In this document: positions 1 through 8,400 of the stretch, one piece after another
Numbering within the stretch: position 1 is the stretch's first letter
Layout of the letters: each line of letters opens with the position of its first letter
Assembly (NCBI GenBank): GCA_045114665.1
Contig: JBGUKW010000113.1
Span: 1-12,161, forward strand
From: CADAWZ01 sp045114665
GTDB lineage: Bacteria; Vulcanimicrobiota; CADAWZ01
Reading direction: 5' to 3'
Length of the DNA stretch: 12,161 nucleotides
Notes under the pieces: generated by a model
Database searches by the model: none
Told to the model about the DNA's origin: nothing
The model's input: only the letters and a program-made list of their open reading frames with translations
Program-made: the position numbers and the translations under genes

Positions 1-79
1 CGAACACAGCAGTTAAGCTCTTCAGTGTCGATGGTACTGCTCGGGTAGCTGAGTGGGAGAGTAGAACGTCGCCGAGATT
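1..79 (+). rRNA. rrf: 5S ribosomal RNA, 3' part (5' end outside window)
   Basis: The first bases carry the conserved 5S core CGAACACAGCAGTTAAGCTC. This is followed by GATGGTACTGC and the GTGGGAGAGTAG segment typical of helices IV and V, and then the 3' closing strand. Compared with a normal length of about 117 nt, roughly the first 36-40 nt are missing because the window begins inside the gene. The exact 3' end is uncertain by a few bases, because the pairing 5' strand is not visible. As the last gene of most rRNA operons it implies 16S and 23S genes upstream, and two terminators follow it directly. Confidence 0.93.
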
Positions 80-81
80 TT

Positions 82-144
82 ATTTTGCCTTCTTGATTCA
101 CAAATTGGATAATTTGTGAATCAACAAGGCAAAATTTATTTTTA
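82..144 (+). terminator. Intrinsic terminator of the rRNA operon
   Basis: The arms 82-106 and 111-135 are inverted repeats 25 nt long with a single C/C mismatch and a GGAT loop. A T-rich stretch (TTATTTTTAT) follows. The hairpin starts only a few bases after the 5S rRNA end, the normal place for rRNA operon termination. The perfect part of the stem is A/T-rich, so its strength comes from length. Confidence 0.88.
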
Positions 145-196
145 TAAAAAAGGAATTTTAATTTTAATAAAGAAATTAATACAATAGTTATTAGAC

Positions 197-248
197 AAAT
201 CTCTATCGTTTTGATAAGACGTCATCAAAATGATAGAGATTTTTTTTT
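197..248 (+). terminator. Second intrinsic terminator
   Basis: The arms 197-215 and 224-242 pair over 19 positions with one G-U wobble (208 with 231) around an 8-nt loop that contains the palindrome GACGTC. A run of eight T residues (241-248) overlaps and follows the right arm. It acts on the + strand and is a second barrier between the rRNA operon and the gene cluster downstream. No gene lies between the two terminators. Confidence 0.88.
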
Positions 249-252
249 ATAA

Positions 253-267
253 TGACAAATTCTGTCT
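253..267. promoter_or_regulatory. Possible operator half of a dyad pair (upstream copy)
   Basis: TGACA, five bases, then TGTCT form a dyad that matches the copy at 385-399 (TGACA, five bases, TGTCA) except in the last base. The two copies are 132 bp apart and flank the long palindrome. Repetition upstream of a cluster promoter suggests a regulator site, but short A/T-rich dyads arise by chance. Confidence 0.25.
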
Positions 268-309
268 ATATGCCTTTTAATTGCGTTTTATTTTAATTTT
301 TTAGAGGAT

Positions 310-374
310 ATTTTTCATTTAGATTTAATAAATTTTATCATAATGAGTTTATTAACACTCTCTAAGTGAAAAAT
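310..374. repeat. 65-bp imperfect palindrome upstream of the promoter
   Basis: Bases 310-323 pair with 361-374 over 14 positions with one G-T wobble. After a small asymmetric internal loop, 325-332 pair with 348-355 over 8 positions, leaving a 15-nt loop. Neither strand has a T-run after the stem, so this is unlikely to be a terminator. It ends about 35 bp before the promoter -10 box and could be a cruciform, a binding site for a dimeric regulator, or the remnant of an older structured element. Confidence 0.5.
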
Positions 375-384
375 GAAATAAAAG

Positions 385-399
385 TGACAGATATTGTCA
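385..399. promoter_or_regulatory. Possible operator dyad next to the promoter
   Basis: The inverted repeat TGACA-N5-TGTCA sits where the -35 region of the main promoter would be. A protein bound here would overlap RNA polymerase contacts, which suits a repressor or a class II activator. A nearly identical dyad lies at 253-267. No regulator gene is present in the window. Confidence 0.3.
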
Positions 400-407
400 T
401 ATTTATT

Positions 408-416
408 TGATATAAT
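408..416 (+). promoter_or_regulatory. Extended -10 promoter of the four-gene cluster
   Basis: The sequence TGATATAAT contains a perfect TATAAT box at 411-416 preceded by the TG of an extended -10 element. No good -35 box stands at 17 bp: TTGTCA is only 11 bp away and GTGACA is 21 bp away. The extended -10 may compensate, or an activator at the overlapping dyad may be needed. Transcription would start near 423, giving a leader of about 26 nt that just includes the GGAG ribosome binding site at 439-442. Confidence 0.65.
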
Positions 417-448
417 ATATTTGTATTCTTTTAGAAATGGAGAAATAA

Positions 449-2890
449 ATGGCTGATCCTATAGAAATTACACTCAGAAATGATGATGATTTGCGTTTAG
501 TATATGAAAATATAGAGCATGAAGGTCCTGAAAAATTTCCTGGTCGAGGACAGATAACGGTATTTGCTATTCCTGCTACATTTGTAGAAAAAGCTAATTT
601 TAATTTTACAAAAGGACCTATTAGGTTGCATGACACAACTTATAAGATTACTAAGATAGCCCCTTGTGCTTTTAAAGATTGTAAAAAATTAAAAAATATT
701 GCAATTTTAGCACCTATTACTGAAATAGGAGAATCAGCATTTGAAAATTGTTCTTCTTTGGAAAGTATAAATATACCAGATACTGTAAAAAATATAAGCA
801 AATTGGCATTTAAAGGTTGTACATCTTTAAAAAGTGTTGTAATTTCTAATGGAGTTACTAAGATTGGTCAAGAAGCTTTTTATGCTTGTACATCTTTGAA
901 AAGTATAGAAATACCAGAGAGTGTAAATACAATAAGCACTTCGGCCTTTGAAAATTGTTCTGCATTAAAAAGTATAACTATACCAGAAACTCTTAACAAT
1001 ATAGGAGCAAGAGCATTTGCAAATTGTAATAGGGAATTGACTTCTATAGAACATGCTTTGTTTATTCCTTCCGATGTTAGAATTATAGGTGAAAATGCTT
1101 TTTTTGAAATAGATTCTGTTTATTATGATGGTCCTGCTACTGGACAGCCTTGGGGAGCAAAAATATTCAGAAATGAAAAAATCATTGCAGAAGAATTAGC
1201 AAGAAAACAAGCAGAGGAAGAGGCAAAAGAAAATGCTAAGAAAGAGGCAATAAGAATAGCTGAAGAAAATGCTAGAAGACAGGCAGAAGAAGAGGCTAAT
1301 ATAAAAGCAGAAATAGAAAAGCAAAAGGCAATAGAAGCGGAAAGAAAGAAAGCAGAAGAAGAAAGGTTAAAAGCAGAGGAAGAGGCTAAAAAAAAGGCTG
1401 AAGAAGAGAAAAAAAGGCATGCAGAACAATTGGCTTTAAAAGAAGCTGAAAAACGCCGAATTGAAGAAGAATTAGCTAAAAAACGAGCTGAAGAAGAGGC
1501 TAAATTAGCTGAGGAAGAAAGATTAAAAGCAGAGGAAGAGGCAAGAAGAGAAGCTGAACGACAGAGAAAGTTAGCTACTCCTAAGCCGTGTATTTTAAAT
1601 GATGAATCTCTTCACCATTTAGCTTCTTTAGGACATATAATATCTGAAGATAAAAAAGAAATTGTTTATCTTCAGATTCCTTCTGATTATTGGTATCCAA
1701 ATGAAAACGGTCAAAAATATAAGATTTCAATAATAGAAGATTCTTCATTTAAATCTTGTGATTTGAAAAGTATAAATATTGAACCAAATAGTGTTGAAGA
1801 GATTCAGAAAGATGCTTTTAGAAGTTGTGAATTATTGGAGACAGTAAATCTTTCTGAAGGTCTAAAGAAAATTGGAAACAGTGCTTTTCAAGATTGTCGT
1901 TCTCTAAAACAGATAAATATTCCAGAAGGTATTGAAAAGTTAAGTGTTTCACTTTTTGAAGGTTGTATTGCTTTAGAGAATGTTACTCTTCCTACTACAC
2001 TTAAAGAGATAGAAAGAAAAACATTCCAAAATTGTAAATCATTAAAAGAAATAGTTCTTCCTTATGGATTAGAAAAAATAAGAGCTTCTGCTTTTGAAGG
2101 TTGTGAAAGCTTAAAATCAATAAAAGTTCCAAGAACTGTTAAAGAGATTGGGTGTGATGCATTTTCGGATATTGATACTCTTTATTATAATGGTGATGCA
2201 GACTGTGATGATTCTGGAGCTTATGATGTTGAAAAATATAATGAACAGGAACCTTCAAGATTTGGACAAAGTTCATCTGTAAGAATATCTCATAGTTTAG
2301 AATTTGAAAATGATTTTGTTCCTATTCCAAATGTTCCAAAACCAGTTGTTTCAATACCAGTTGTTCCAAAACCTGTTAAAAAAGTATCAAATGAAAAAGA
2401 GATAACTTTGACAGAGGATTTAATTTTTAAATTACATAGTTTGCATATTGTAAATATGGATTTGGATTCTATTGTCATACCTGAAACTTATGTTGATGAT
2501 GGTGTTACATATAGGATAACAAAAATAGGAGATTCTGCTTTTGTGGGGTTTAATAATTTGGAAGATATTGGACTTCCAGAGAGTATAGAGGAAATAGGAA
2601 CTTCTGCATTTTTGGGTTGTAAGAATTTGAAAAATCTTGTTATTCCAAATGGTGTAAAGATTATTGGAAGTAATGCCTTTTATGGTGTTCCTCAGATTGA
2701 ATATACAGGTCCAGCAAAAGGTACACCTTGGGGAGCTAAGTCTATTGTTGGAACACAAAGCAGTCAAAATGTTGTAAGTCTTCCGCAATACAATTCTTTT
2801 GATTTTGATGAACCATCAAAAAAGATAGCTGAAGAGGTTTATAGTTCGCCTGTTAGTAATGGAAGTAATGATCTTATTGATCTCTATTAG
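449..2890 (+). CDS. Cytoplasmic BspA/TpLRR-type leucine-rich repeat protein with a charged helical segment
   Basis: This 813-residue protein contains three leucine-rich-repeat modules of the BspA (LRR_5) kind, with the 23-residue pattern L-x-x-I-x-I-P-x-x-V-x-x-I-x-x-x-A-F-x-x-C. The modules lie at about residues 50-240, 380-600 and 650-765. Modules 1 and 3 end in a cap of the form Y-x-G-P-A-x-G-x-P-W-G-A-K (W235 in the first), while in module 2 the cap has decayed. Residues about 240-378 are a Glu/Lys/Ala-rich coiled coil or single alpha-helix. A Pro/Val linker with two VPKPV copies (about 624-645) precedes module 3. The last 45 residues look disordered. Unlike most BspA-type proteins it has no signal peptide. 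GGAG lies six bases before the ATG. A binding or scaffold role is inferred; partners are unknown. Confidence 0.9.
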   Translation: MADPIEITLRNDDDLRLVYENIEHEGPEKFPGRGQITVFAIPATFVEKANFNFTKGPIRLHDTTYKITKIAPCAFKDCKKLKNIAILAPITEIGESAFENCSSLESINIPDTVKNISKLAFKGCTSLKSVVISNGVTKIGQEAFYACTSLKSIEIPESVNTISTSAFENCSALKSITIPETLNNIGARAFANCNRELTSIEHALFIPSDVRIIGENAFFEIDSVYYDGPATGQPWGAKIFRNEKIIAEELARKQAEEEAKENAKKEAIRIAEENARRQAEEEANIKAEIEKQKAIEAERKKAEEERLKAEEEAKKKAEEEKKRHAEQLALKEAEKRRIEEELAKKRAEEEAKLAEEERLKAEEEARREAERQRKLATPKPCILNDESLHHLASLGHIISEDKKEIVYLQIPSDYWYPNENGQKYKISIIEDSSFKSCDLKSINIEPNSVEEIQKDAFRSCELLETVNLSEGLKKIGNSAFQDCRSLKQINIPEGIEKLSVSLFEGCIALENVTLPTTLKEIERKTFQNCKSLKEIVLPYGLEKIRASAFEGCESLKSIKVPRTVKEIGCDAFSDIDTLYYNGDADCDDSGAYDVEKYNEQEPSRFGQSSSVRISHSLEFENDFVPIPNVPKPVVSIPVVPKPVKKVSNEKEITLTEDLIFKLHSLHIVNMDLDSIVIPETYVDDGVTYRITKIGDSAFVGFNNLEDIGLPESIEEIGTSAFLGCKNLKNLVIPNGVKIIGSNAFYGVPQIEYTGPAKGTPWGAKSIVGTQSSQNVVSLPQYNSFDFDEPSKKIAEEVYSSPVSNGSNDLIDLY

Positions 2891-2905
2891 TTTTTAGTTG
2901 ATTTT

Positions 2906-2955
2906 CTTCATTAGATATTTTTGTGTATTTTATGCACCAAAAATGTCTAATGAAG
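2906..2955 (+). other. Intercistronic hairpin between the two LRR genes
   Basis: The arms 2906-2923 and 2938-2955 form an 18-bp stem with one T-G wobble and a 14-nt loop, within the 98-bp gap between the first two genes. The sequence after it (AGTTTGTAAATATTTTATAG) is not a proper T-run. It is therefore more likely an mRNA-stabilising or processing structure, or a leaky attenuator, than a full terminator. The next ribosome binding site is at 2978. Confidence 0.6.
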
Positions 2956-2988
2956 AGTTTGTAAATATTTTATAGTTAGGGGGAAAAG

Positions 2989-5427
2989 ATGGCTATTGAA
3001 CAAAAAAAATTAGATCGTTCTTGGGTATTTAGAATATTAAAAAAACACCACTCATCAGTTAATAAATTAGAAGACTTGAAAACACTTTCACAAATACATA
3101 TTCCAGAAATATTTGAAGAAATAGCTTGGAATGGAAAAAAAAGTTATATATTTACAGAAATAGTTGACGGTCTTTTTGAAGATTTTAAAAATTTAAGAAT
3201 TGTTGAATTTCCAGATACTATTAGTCGCATTGGGGCGAGGGCTTTTAAAGGTTGCGAATGTTTAATTAGAATAAATTTACCTGAAAAGGAAAAAGAAGTA
3301 GGAAAATTATCAGAAAATTTGAGGGAAATAGGTAATAATGCTTTTGAAGGTTGTATATCACTTACATCTAAAGAAAATCCTTTAAATATTCCTTCAACTG
3401 TTAAATTTATTGGTGATAATGCTTTTAAAGGTGTAAAATATATTAATTATAGTGGTGAAGCTGTTGGAGCTAATTGGGGAGCAGAAGAAAATTTGGCAAC
3501 ATATTTTAATGATGTTGATGATAATGTTTCTACCGATGATAAAGTTGGAGAAGAAGCAAGAAAAGCTGAAGAAGCAAGAAAAGTCGAAGAAGCAAGAAAA
3601 GCCGAAGAAGAAGCAAGAAAAGCTGAGGAAGCAAGAAGAGCTGAAGAAGCAAGAAAAGCTGAAGAAGAGGCAAGAAAGAAAGCTGAAGAAGAAGCAAGAA
3701 AGAAAGCTGAAGAAGAAGCAAGAAGAGCCGAAGAAGCAAGAAAAGCTGAAGAAGAGGCAAGAAAAGCTGAAGAAGAGGCAAGAAAGAAAGCTGAAGAAGA
3801 AGCAAGAAAGAAAGCTGAAGAAGAAGCAAGAAAAGCTGAAGAAGCAAGAAAAGTTGAAGAAAAATATATTTCATTAAATGATGTCTGGCTTAATGCGATA
3901 TTTAATTTAAGAGGCAAACAGAAATTTCAAACTGAACAATTTAGGATTCCACCTACTTTTAAATATAATAATACTATTTATCATATAGTTTATATAGCAA
4001 ATGGATTGTTTGAAGATTGTGATGTTTTGAAAAAGGTCATTCTTCCAGATTCTATTAAGAAAATTGGACAAAATGCTTTTAAGGGTTGTTCTGATTTAGA
4101 AGATATAAATTTTCCAAAATCTTTAAAAACTATTGAGAGCAATGCTTTTGATGGTTGTTTTTCATTGTCAACTGTTTATGACCCATTTGTAATTCCATCA
4201 ACTGTTGAAGAAATTGGACAAGATGCTTTTAAGGATGTTTGGTGTATTCAATATGAAGGTAAAGCAACAGGTGCCCCTTGGGGAGCAAAGAAATTTTCTG
4301 CTAAATCTAAAACAGAAGAAGAACAAATAGGAAAAGTTGAAGAAAAACAGAGTAAATTTGATGAAAGTATGTTTGTTTCTTTTTTGGATAAGTTGGGCAA
4401 TCTTATTGATAAGAAGGCAGAAGAAATAGCAGAATCCAAGGCAAATGAGAAAGTAGGTAATTTGGCAAAGATTTTGGCTAATGATGAAAAAATGCGATTG
4501 GAAAGGGAACTTTCAAATTTAAAATTGCAGTTTGAAGATAAGCAAAGAGAATTTATCCTTAAAGATAATATTATAAATTCTTTGACATCTGACAAGTCAA
4601 GATTACAGGAAGAAAAAATTGCTCTTGAAGAATCCAAAAGAAAAGCCGAAGAAGAAGCTAAAGTTCTTGATGACAAAGTAAAAGCACTTCAAGCAGATAA
4701 TAAGACATTATTTGAACAAAATAATACTTTGGCACAAGAAAAGAATACTTTGACTGAAAAGAATAATATTTTATTTAACAAGAATAATGAGAAAAAAGAA
4801 AAGATTACAGAATTGGAATCACAGATTGAGCAGTTGAATACTGTACATTCCGAAGAATTAGCTAAGAAAGAAAAAGAAATTGAAGAGGCTGTCAAAAATG
4901 CAGGTTCCAGTGCTGAAGAGATAGAACGCAAGGTTTTAGATATAAATACTGAAAAGCAAAAGATTGAAGAAGAACTTCAAAAGCATAAAGACTTATATGC
5001 TGATTTTGACAATTTATATAGTTATTATAAACAACTTTATGAAGAACTTCCAGATGATGTAAAAATACCTCTTCAAAACCTCTTTGGAAAAGAAGATAAG
5101 ATTTTGAGTATTGTTTTCAATATAACGCAATCGAGAAGAGTTGAATCATTGTGGCAATTTATTTGTGATAGAATAGATAGAGATGAATTGCCTGATCAGA
5201 TTGGCTATTTGAAGAAAATATTCGATATTGCATTTAGATTGCTTAGAATATCTGATCCTAACTATGTATTATTAGAACCAAATGTTGATGATGTTATTGA
5301 TAATATAAGAATGAAGAGATATTCAAAATCTCCTGTTAATGGAGTTGTGAAGAAAGTTTTATTACCTGGTATCAAATATCAGGCAAATAATCGTATAATA
5401 AAACAGAGTTTGGTTTTATTGGGTTAG
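2989..5427 (+). CDS. LRR / helical-repeat / coiled-coil protein with GrpE-like C-terminus
   Basis: This 812-residue protein has two BspA-type LRR modules (about 37-170 and 294-437). Each ends in the same cap as the upstream gene's modules (Y154 to A165, and W431 in the second). Between them, residues 188-291 are a nearly pure K/R-A-E-E-A-R helix. Residues about 440-667 form a long coiled coil. Residues 668-812 are helical and end in G-V-V-K-K-V-L-L-P-G-I-K-Y followed by N-R-I-I-K and a final L-V strand (785-811). This resembles the C-terminal beta-wing of GrpE, where V-V-x-V-L-x-x-G-x-x-x-x-x-R-x-x-R-x-x-x-V is usual. Coiled coil, helical bundle and wing is also GrpE's order. A role as exchange factor for the Hsp70-like ATPase 23 bp downstream is inferred. 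No signal peptide is present. AGGGGG lies five bases before the ATG. Confidence 0.88.
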   Translation: MAIEQKKLDRSWVFRILKKHHSSVNKLEDLKTLSQIHIPEIFEEIAWNGKKSYIFTEIVDGLFEDFKNLRIVEFPDTISRIGARAFKGCECLIRINLPEKEKEVGKLSENLREIGNNAFEGCISLTSKENPLNIPSTVKFIGDNAFKGVKYINYSGEAVGANWGAEENLATYFNDVDDNVSTDDKVGEEARKAEEARKVEEARKAEEEARKAEEARRAEEARKAEEEARKKAEEEARKKAEEEARRAEEARKAEEEARKAEEEARKKAEEEARKKAEEEARKAEEARKVEEKYISLNDVWLNAIFNLRGKQKFQTEQFRIPPTFKYNNTIYHIVYIANGLFEDCDVLKKVILPDSIKKIGQNAFKGCSDLEDINFPKSLKTIESNAFDGCFSLSTVYDPFVIPSTVEEIGQDAFKDVWCIQYEGKATGAPWGAKKFSAKSKTEEEQIGKVEEKQSKFDESMFVSFLDKLGNLIDKKAEEIAESKANEKVGNLAKILANDEKMRLERELSNLKLQFEDKQREFILKDNIINSLTSDKSRLQEEKIALEESKRKAEEEAKVLDDKVKALQADNKTLFEQNNTLAQEKNTLTEKNNILFNKNNEKKEKITELESQIEQLNTVHSEELAKKEKEIEEAVKNAGSSAEEIERKVLDINTEKQKIEEELQKHKDLYADFDNLYSYYKQLYEELPDDVKIPLQNLFGKEDKILSIVFNITQSRRVESLWQFICDRIDRDELPDQIGYLKKIFDIAFRLLRISDPNYVLLEPNVDDVIDNIRMKRYSKSPVNGVVKKVLLPGIKYQANNRIIKQSLVLLG
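3550..3861 (+). repeat. In-frame KAEEEAR-type tandem repeat array
   Basis: The array mixes units of 18, 21 and 24 bp encoding KAEEAR, KAEEEAR and KKAEEEAR, with R or V variants. There are fourteen units, about 96 residues. A higher-order duplication is visible: 3637-3723 (units of 6, 7, 8 and 8 residues) is repeated at 3724-3831 with one extra 21-bp unit. Near-identity of codons between units points to recent expansion, so array length probably varies between strains. The protein product should be a stiff single alpha-helix separating the two LRR modules. Confidence 0.92.
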
Positions 5428-5450
5428 AAATCTTATAGGAGAATTTAAAG

Positions 5451-8400
5451 ATGTCTATTGAAGATAGAACAATAACAGAGATAAAGATAGAAGCTAATGA
5501 TGAAGAATTGACAAATCTTCGTCACAAGGCATTGAAAAAATTTATTGTAAAGAGAATTGGTGAATTAGAATCCTCTTTGAAAGAAATGTGTGAAGAATTT
5601 GAAGGTAGATTTGAGCGTAATGAGTGGATTAAGATTGATGAGACTTTTTACTATGTCAATGATGTAGTTGCATTTGTTCCAGATATTAAATCAAGTGATC
5701 TCAATTGGAATAACAGTTCATCTCTTATTGAAAATATAGATGAGAAGTATTTGAATTTTGAAAATATGCAGGGCGATATTCCTACTGCACAAGAAGCCAA
5801 AGCCATTTTTGGAAAAGATAATCCATTTAGAAAATCAACTGGAAAGATAGAAGATTATGATGGCATAACTGTAGATGACGGTAAATCATTTTATCTTATT
5901 TCTGAAGACATGGTTTTTGAATATGGTTCAAAAGAAGTAAAAGAAAGAAAAATATTGACATATCCAATCTGTCGTTTAAATGTTAAGAATTCTAAGAAGA
6001 TATCTACACCAGAGGTTATTTTGTCTTGGCTTTCTAAAGGTGTGAGACCAACTTTTGATAAAGACTATTTAAGTAATATTTATACTGAGTTGAAAAATCT
6101 TACGGGCAAAAAAGAAAAAGGTTATTTTTATTATCTTCAACCAAGTTCAAATACTATTGTTTTTGCTGATAGAGAAAATTGTATTGACAAACTTTATAAA
6201 GACTGTGTGAATGGTACTAAGTTTAAGTTTTTGAAAACAAAAGAAGCTAATGTTGATAAGATTTTAAATGAATGGACAGAATTTGAAGCTGATGAAGAGT
6301 TTTGGGCTGAATTTAAGGAAAAATATCTTAAATGTGATGAGAGAAGAGCAAATTTGCGTGAATATACAGAAGAAAAATTGACAGGAATGAAACAGGGACA
6401 TTGGGATTTATTTGATTACGATGATTCCATTGACAGTGACATAATTGTTAAATTACCTAAAACAATATATTCAAGAGATCCAAAAGAGGATATTCAAACA
6501 AATTGGGTTGGAATTGATTTTGGAACAAAAAGTACAGTTGTTTCTTTCAGAGATAATGATGAAGGTCAGAATATAATTCCGATCAATGTTGGTAAAGTTC
6601 AGGGAACTTCTGATTTAAATGATTACGAAAATCCAAGTATCATGTACTTTGTCGATTTTAAGAAATTTTTGGAAGATTACAATTCCAAAAAAGGTCGTCC
6701 TGATACAGAGTGGGCAGATTTGGTTATTGCCCATGATGCACTTAATTATTTGAGAACTGCAGATGAGAGGAATTTTGAATCTTTTTTGACAGATTTAAAA
6801 TCTTGGTGTGGCTCTAATGATATTGTAAGAGTAAAGCCACAAAAGAACAATAGACCTGTTGAATTTAAAAAATTTCTTGAAATAGGTGATAAAGACCTAA
6901 ATCCTGTCGAATATTACGCATATTTTTTGGGATTGTATATAAACAATATGCAACGTGGAAGTGGAAAAATTTTTATGAGATATAAAATTTCGTTTCCTGT
7001 TACTTATGAAAAAGAACTTCGCCAAAAAATAGTTGATTCTTTTGAAAAAGGAATAAAGAAATCGTTTCCTACATCATTGTTGAACAATGCCAAGGCTATG
7101 AAAAGATTTAAAATAGATTCTGAGACAAGTGAACCTGCTGCTTATGCCGTAACTGCTCTTGAAAAATATAATTTTAAACCTTCAGATGATGAGCAAGAAT
7201 ATTATGGTGTTTTTGATTTTGGCGGTGGAACTTCAGATTTTGATTTTGGTGTATATAGTAAATTTGATGAATCTAATACAAATGATGACGATGATGAAGA
7301 TAGTGGTTTTGATTATAGTTTGATTCGTTTTGGCAACAATGGAGATAGATGTCTCGGTGGAGAAAAACTTTTAAAATATTTGGCTTTTGAGATATTTAAG
7401 GCAAATAGAAAAAGATTGTCTTTTGACAATGGAACAATGATTCAATTTACACTTGATGAGGGAAGATCAGAGGCTGAATGTATTGGTTTTGAGGATCTCA
7501 TAAATAATCAGTCAACTTATGCAAATAGAAATATGTATAATTTGATGGAAACTTTGCGTTGGGCTTGGGAAGGTTTCAAACCTAATGATGACAGATCTCA
7601 AAGGTTACAAGAAGATTATTGTAATAAAGGTTTTATATCTCTTGATCTCATAAATAACAAGGGGATTAAGATGCCTGATGTTGAATTGTCTTCTTATAGA
7701 CAAAATGAAGATGGTAGTTCAGATTTTATAGACCTTCAAGAGCTTTTACAGAAGAGAATTGATAAGGCTGTTGAATTGTTCTTTATATCTATGAAAGAGG
7801 CATTTAAAAAAGGTGCCAATGACAAAAGGTATGCCATAAAACCTTTGGAAGATATACCTAAGATCAATATCTTTTTGGCAGGAAATTCTTCTAAGTCAAA
7901 ATTGTTTCTTAAGATATTGAATAGCTATATTTCAGATGATGTTGGAACTACAAGTGATTCTTCATCTAACCTGAATTATGACTATTCTATGAGTGAGTAT
8001 TCTAATGATTCATCAAAAGATTTTGTTCCACCTTCTCTATCGACTTCTGCTCATTGCAAAGCAAAGAAGCTGTTGGGATTAGGAGAGGATTCTAAATTAC
8101 AATTTGAAATTTTTCCTCCTTTAGGGACAGATGAGGCTAGAGAGAAACAAAAAAATCGTGGATATTATGTAGATATTGATGACAAGACTGAGCCAACAGG
8201 AAAAACAGGTGTTGCTTATGGTCTTTTGGTCGATAGAATTGATGTAAAGACAGTTTCAGCAACAGAAGATGGAGAAGTTGGATTCCTATTTTATTTTGGA
8301 AAATCCAAAAAGGGAAATAAATTCAATACAATTATTGACAAAGATTCTGCTTTGAATATTTGGCAAAGAATTTATGTTATGAGAGAAGATAAAGAAGAGT

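Larger units (their letters stand above)
249..448 (+). promoter_or_regulatory. Non-coding upstream region of the cluster
   Basis: About 200 bp without a credible gene separate the second terminator from the first cluster gene. The stretch is very A/T-rich. It contains a TGACA-N5-TGTC dyad at 253-267, an imperfect palindrome at 310-374, a second dyad at 385-399 and the promoter at 408-416, each listed separately. Two tiny frames in it, of 8 codons starting at 269 and 343, have no ribosome binding site and lie upstream of the likely transcription start. Confidence 0.6.

Noticed and set aside
248..253. TATAAT directly after the second terminator
   Set aside because: It lies in the T-run and has no -35 box at a usable distance. 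The extended -10 at 408-416 is better placed for the first gene.
269..367. Two 8-codon frames (starting at 269 and 343) as leader peptides
   Set aside because: Neither has a ribosome binding site, and both lie upstream of the inferred transcription start near 423.
403..636. 77-codon minus-strand frame over the cluster promoter and first codons
   Set aside because: It is antisense to the promoter and the start of the first LRR gene, and has no recognisable domain.
3002..3009. A8 tract in codons 5-8 of the second LRR gene as a phase-variation switch
   Set aside because: A runs of this length are expected in DNA this A/T-rich, and a single run gives no evidence of switching.
3550..3861. CRISPR-like or intergenic repeat array
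   Set aside because: The units are in-frame coding repeats of 18-24 bp with no spacers between them.
3447..3917. Long open frames on the minus strand and in the +2 frame over the repeat array
   Set aside because: They are low-complexity Leu/Ser or Lys/Gln strings created by the KAEEEAR repeat, which lacks stops in several frames. They have no credible start context and lie inside a well-supported gene.
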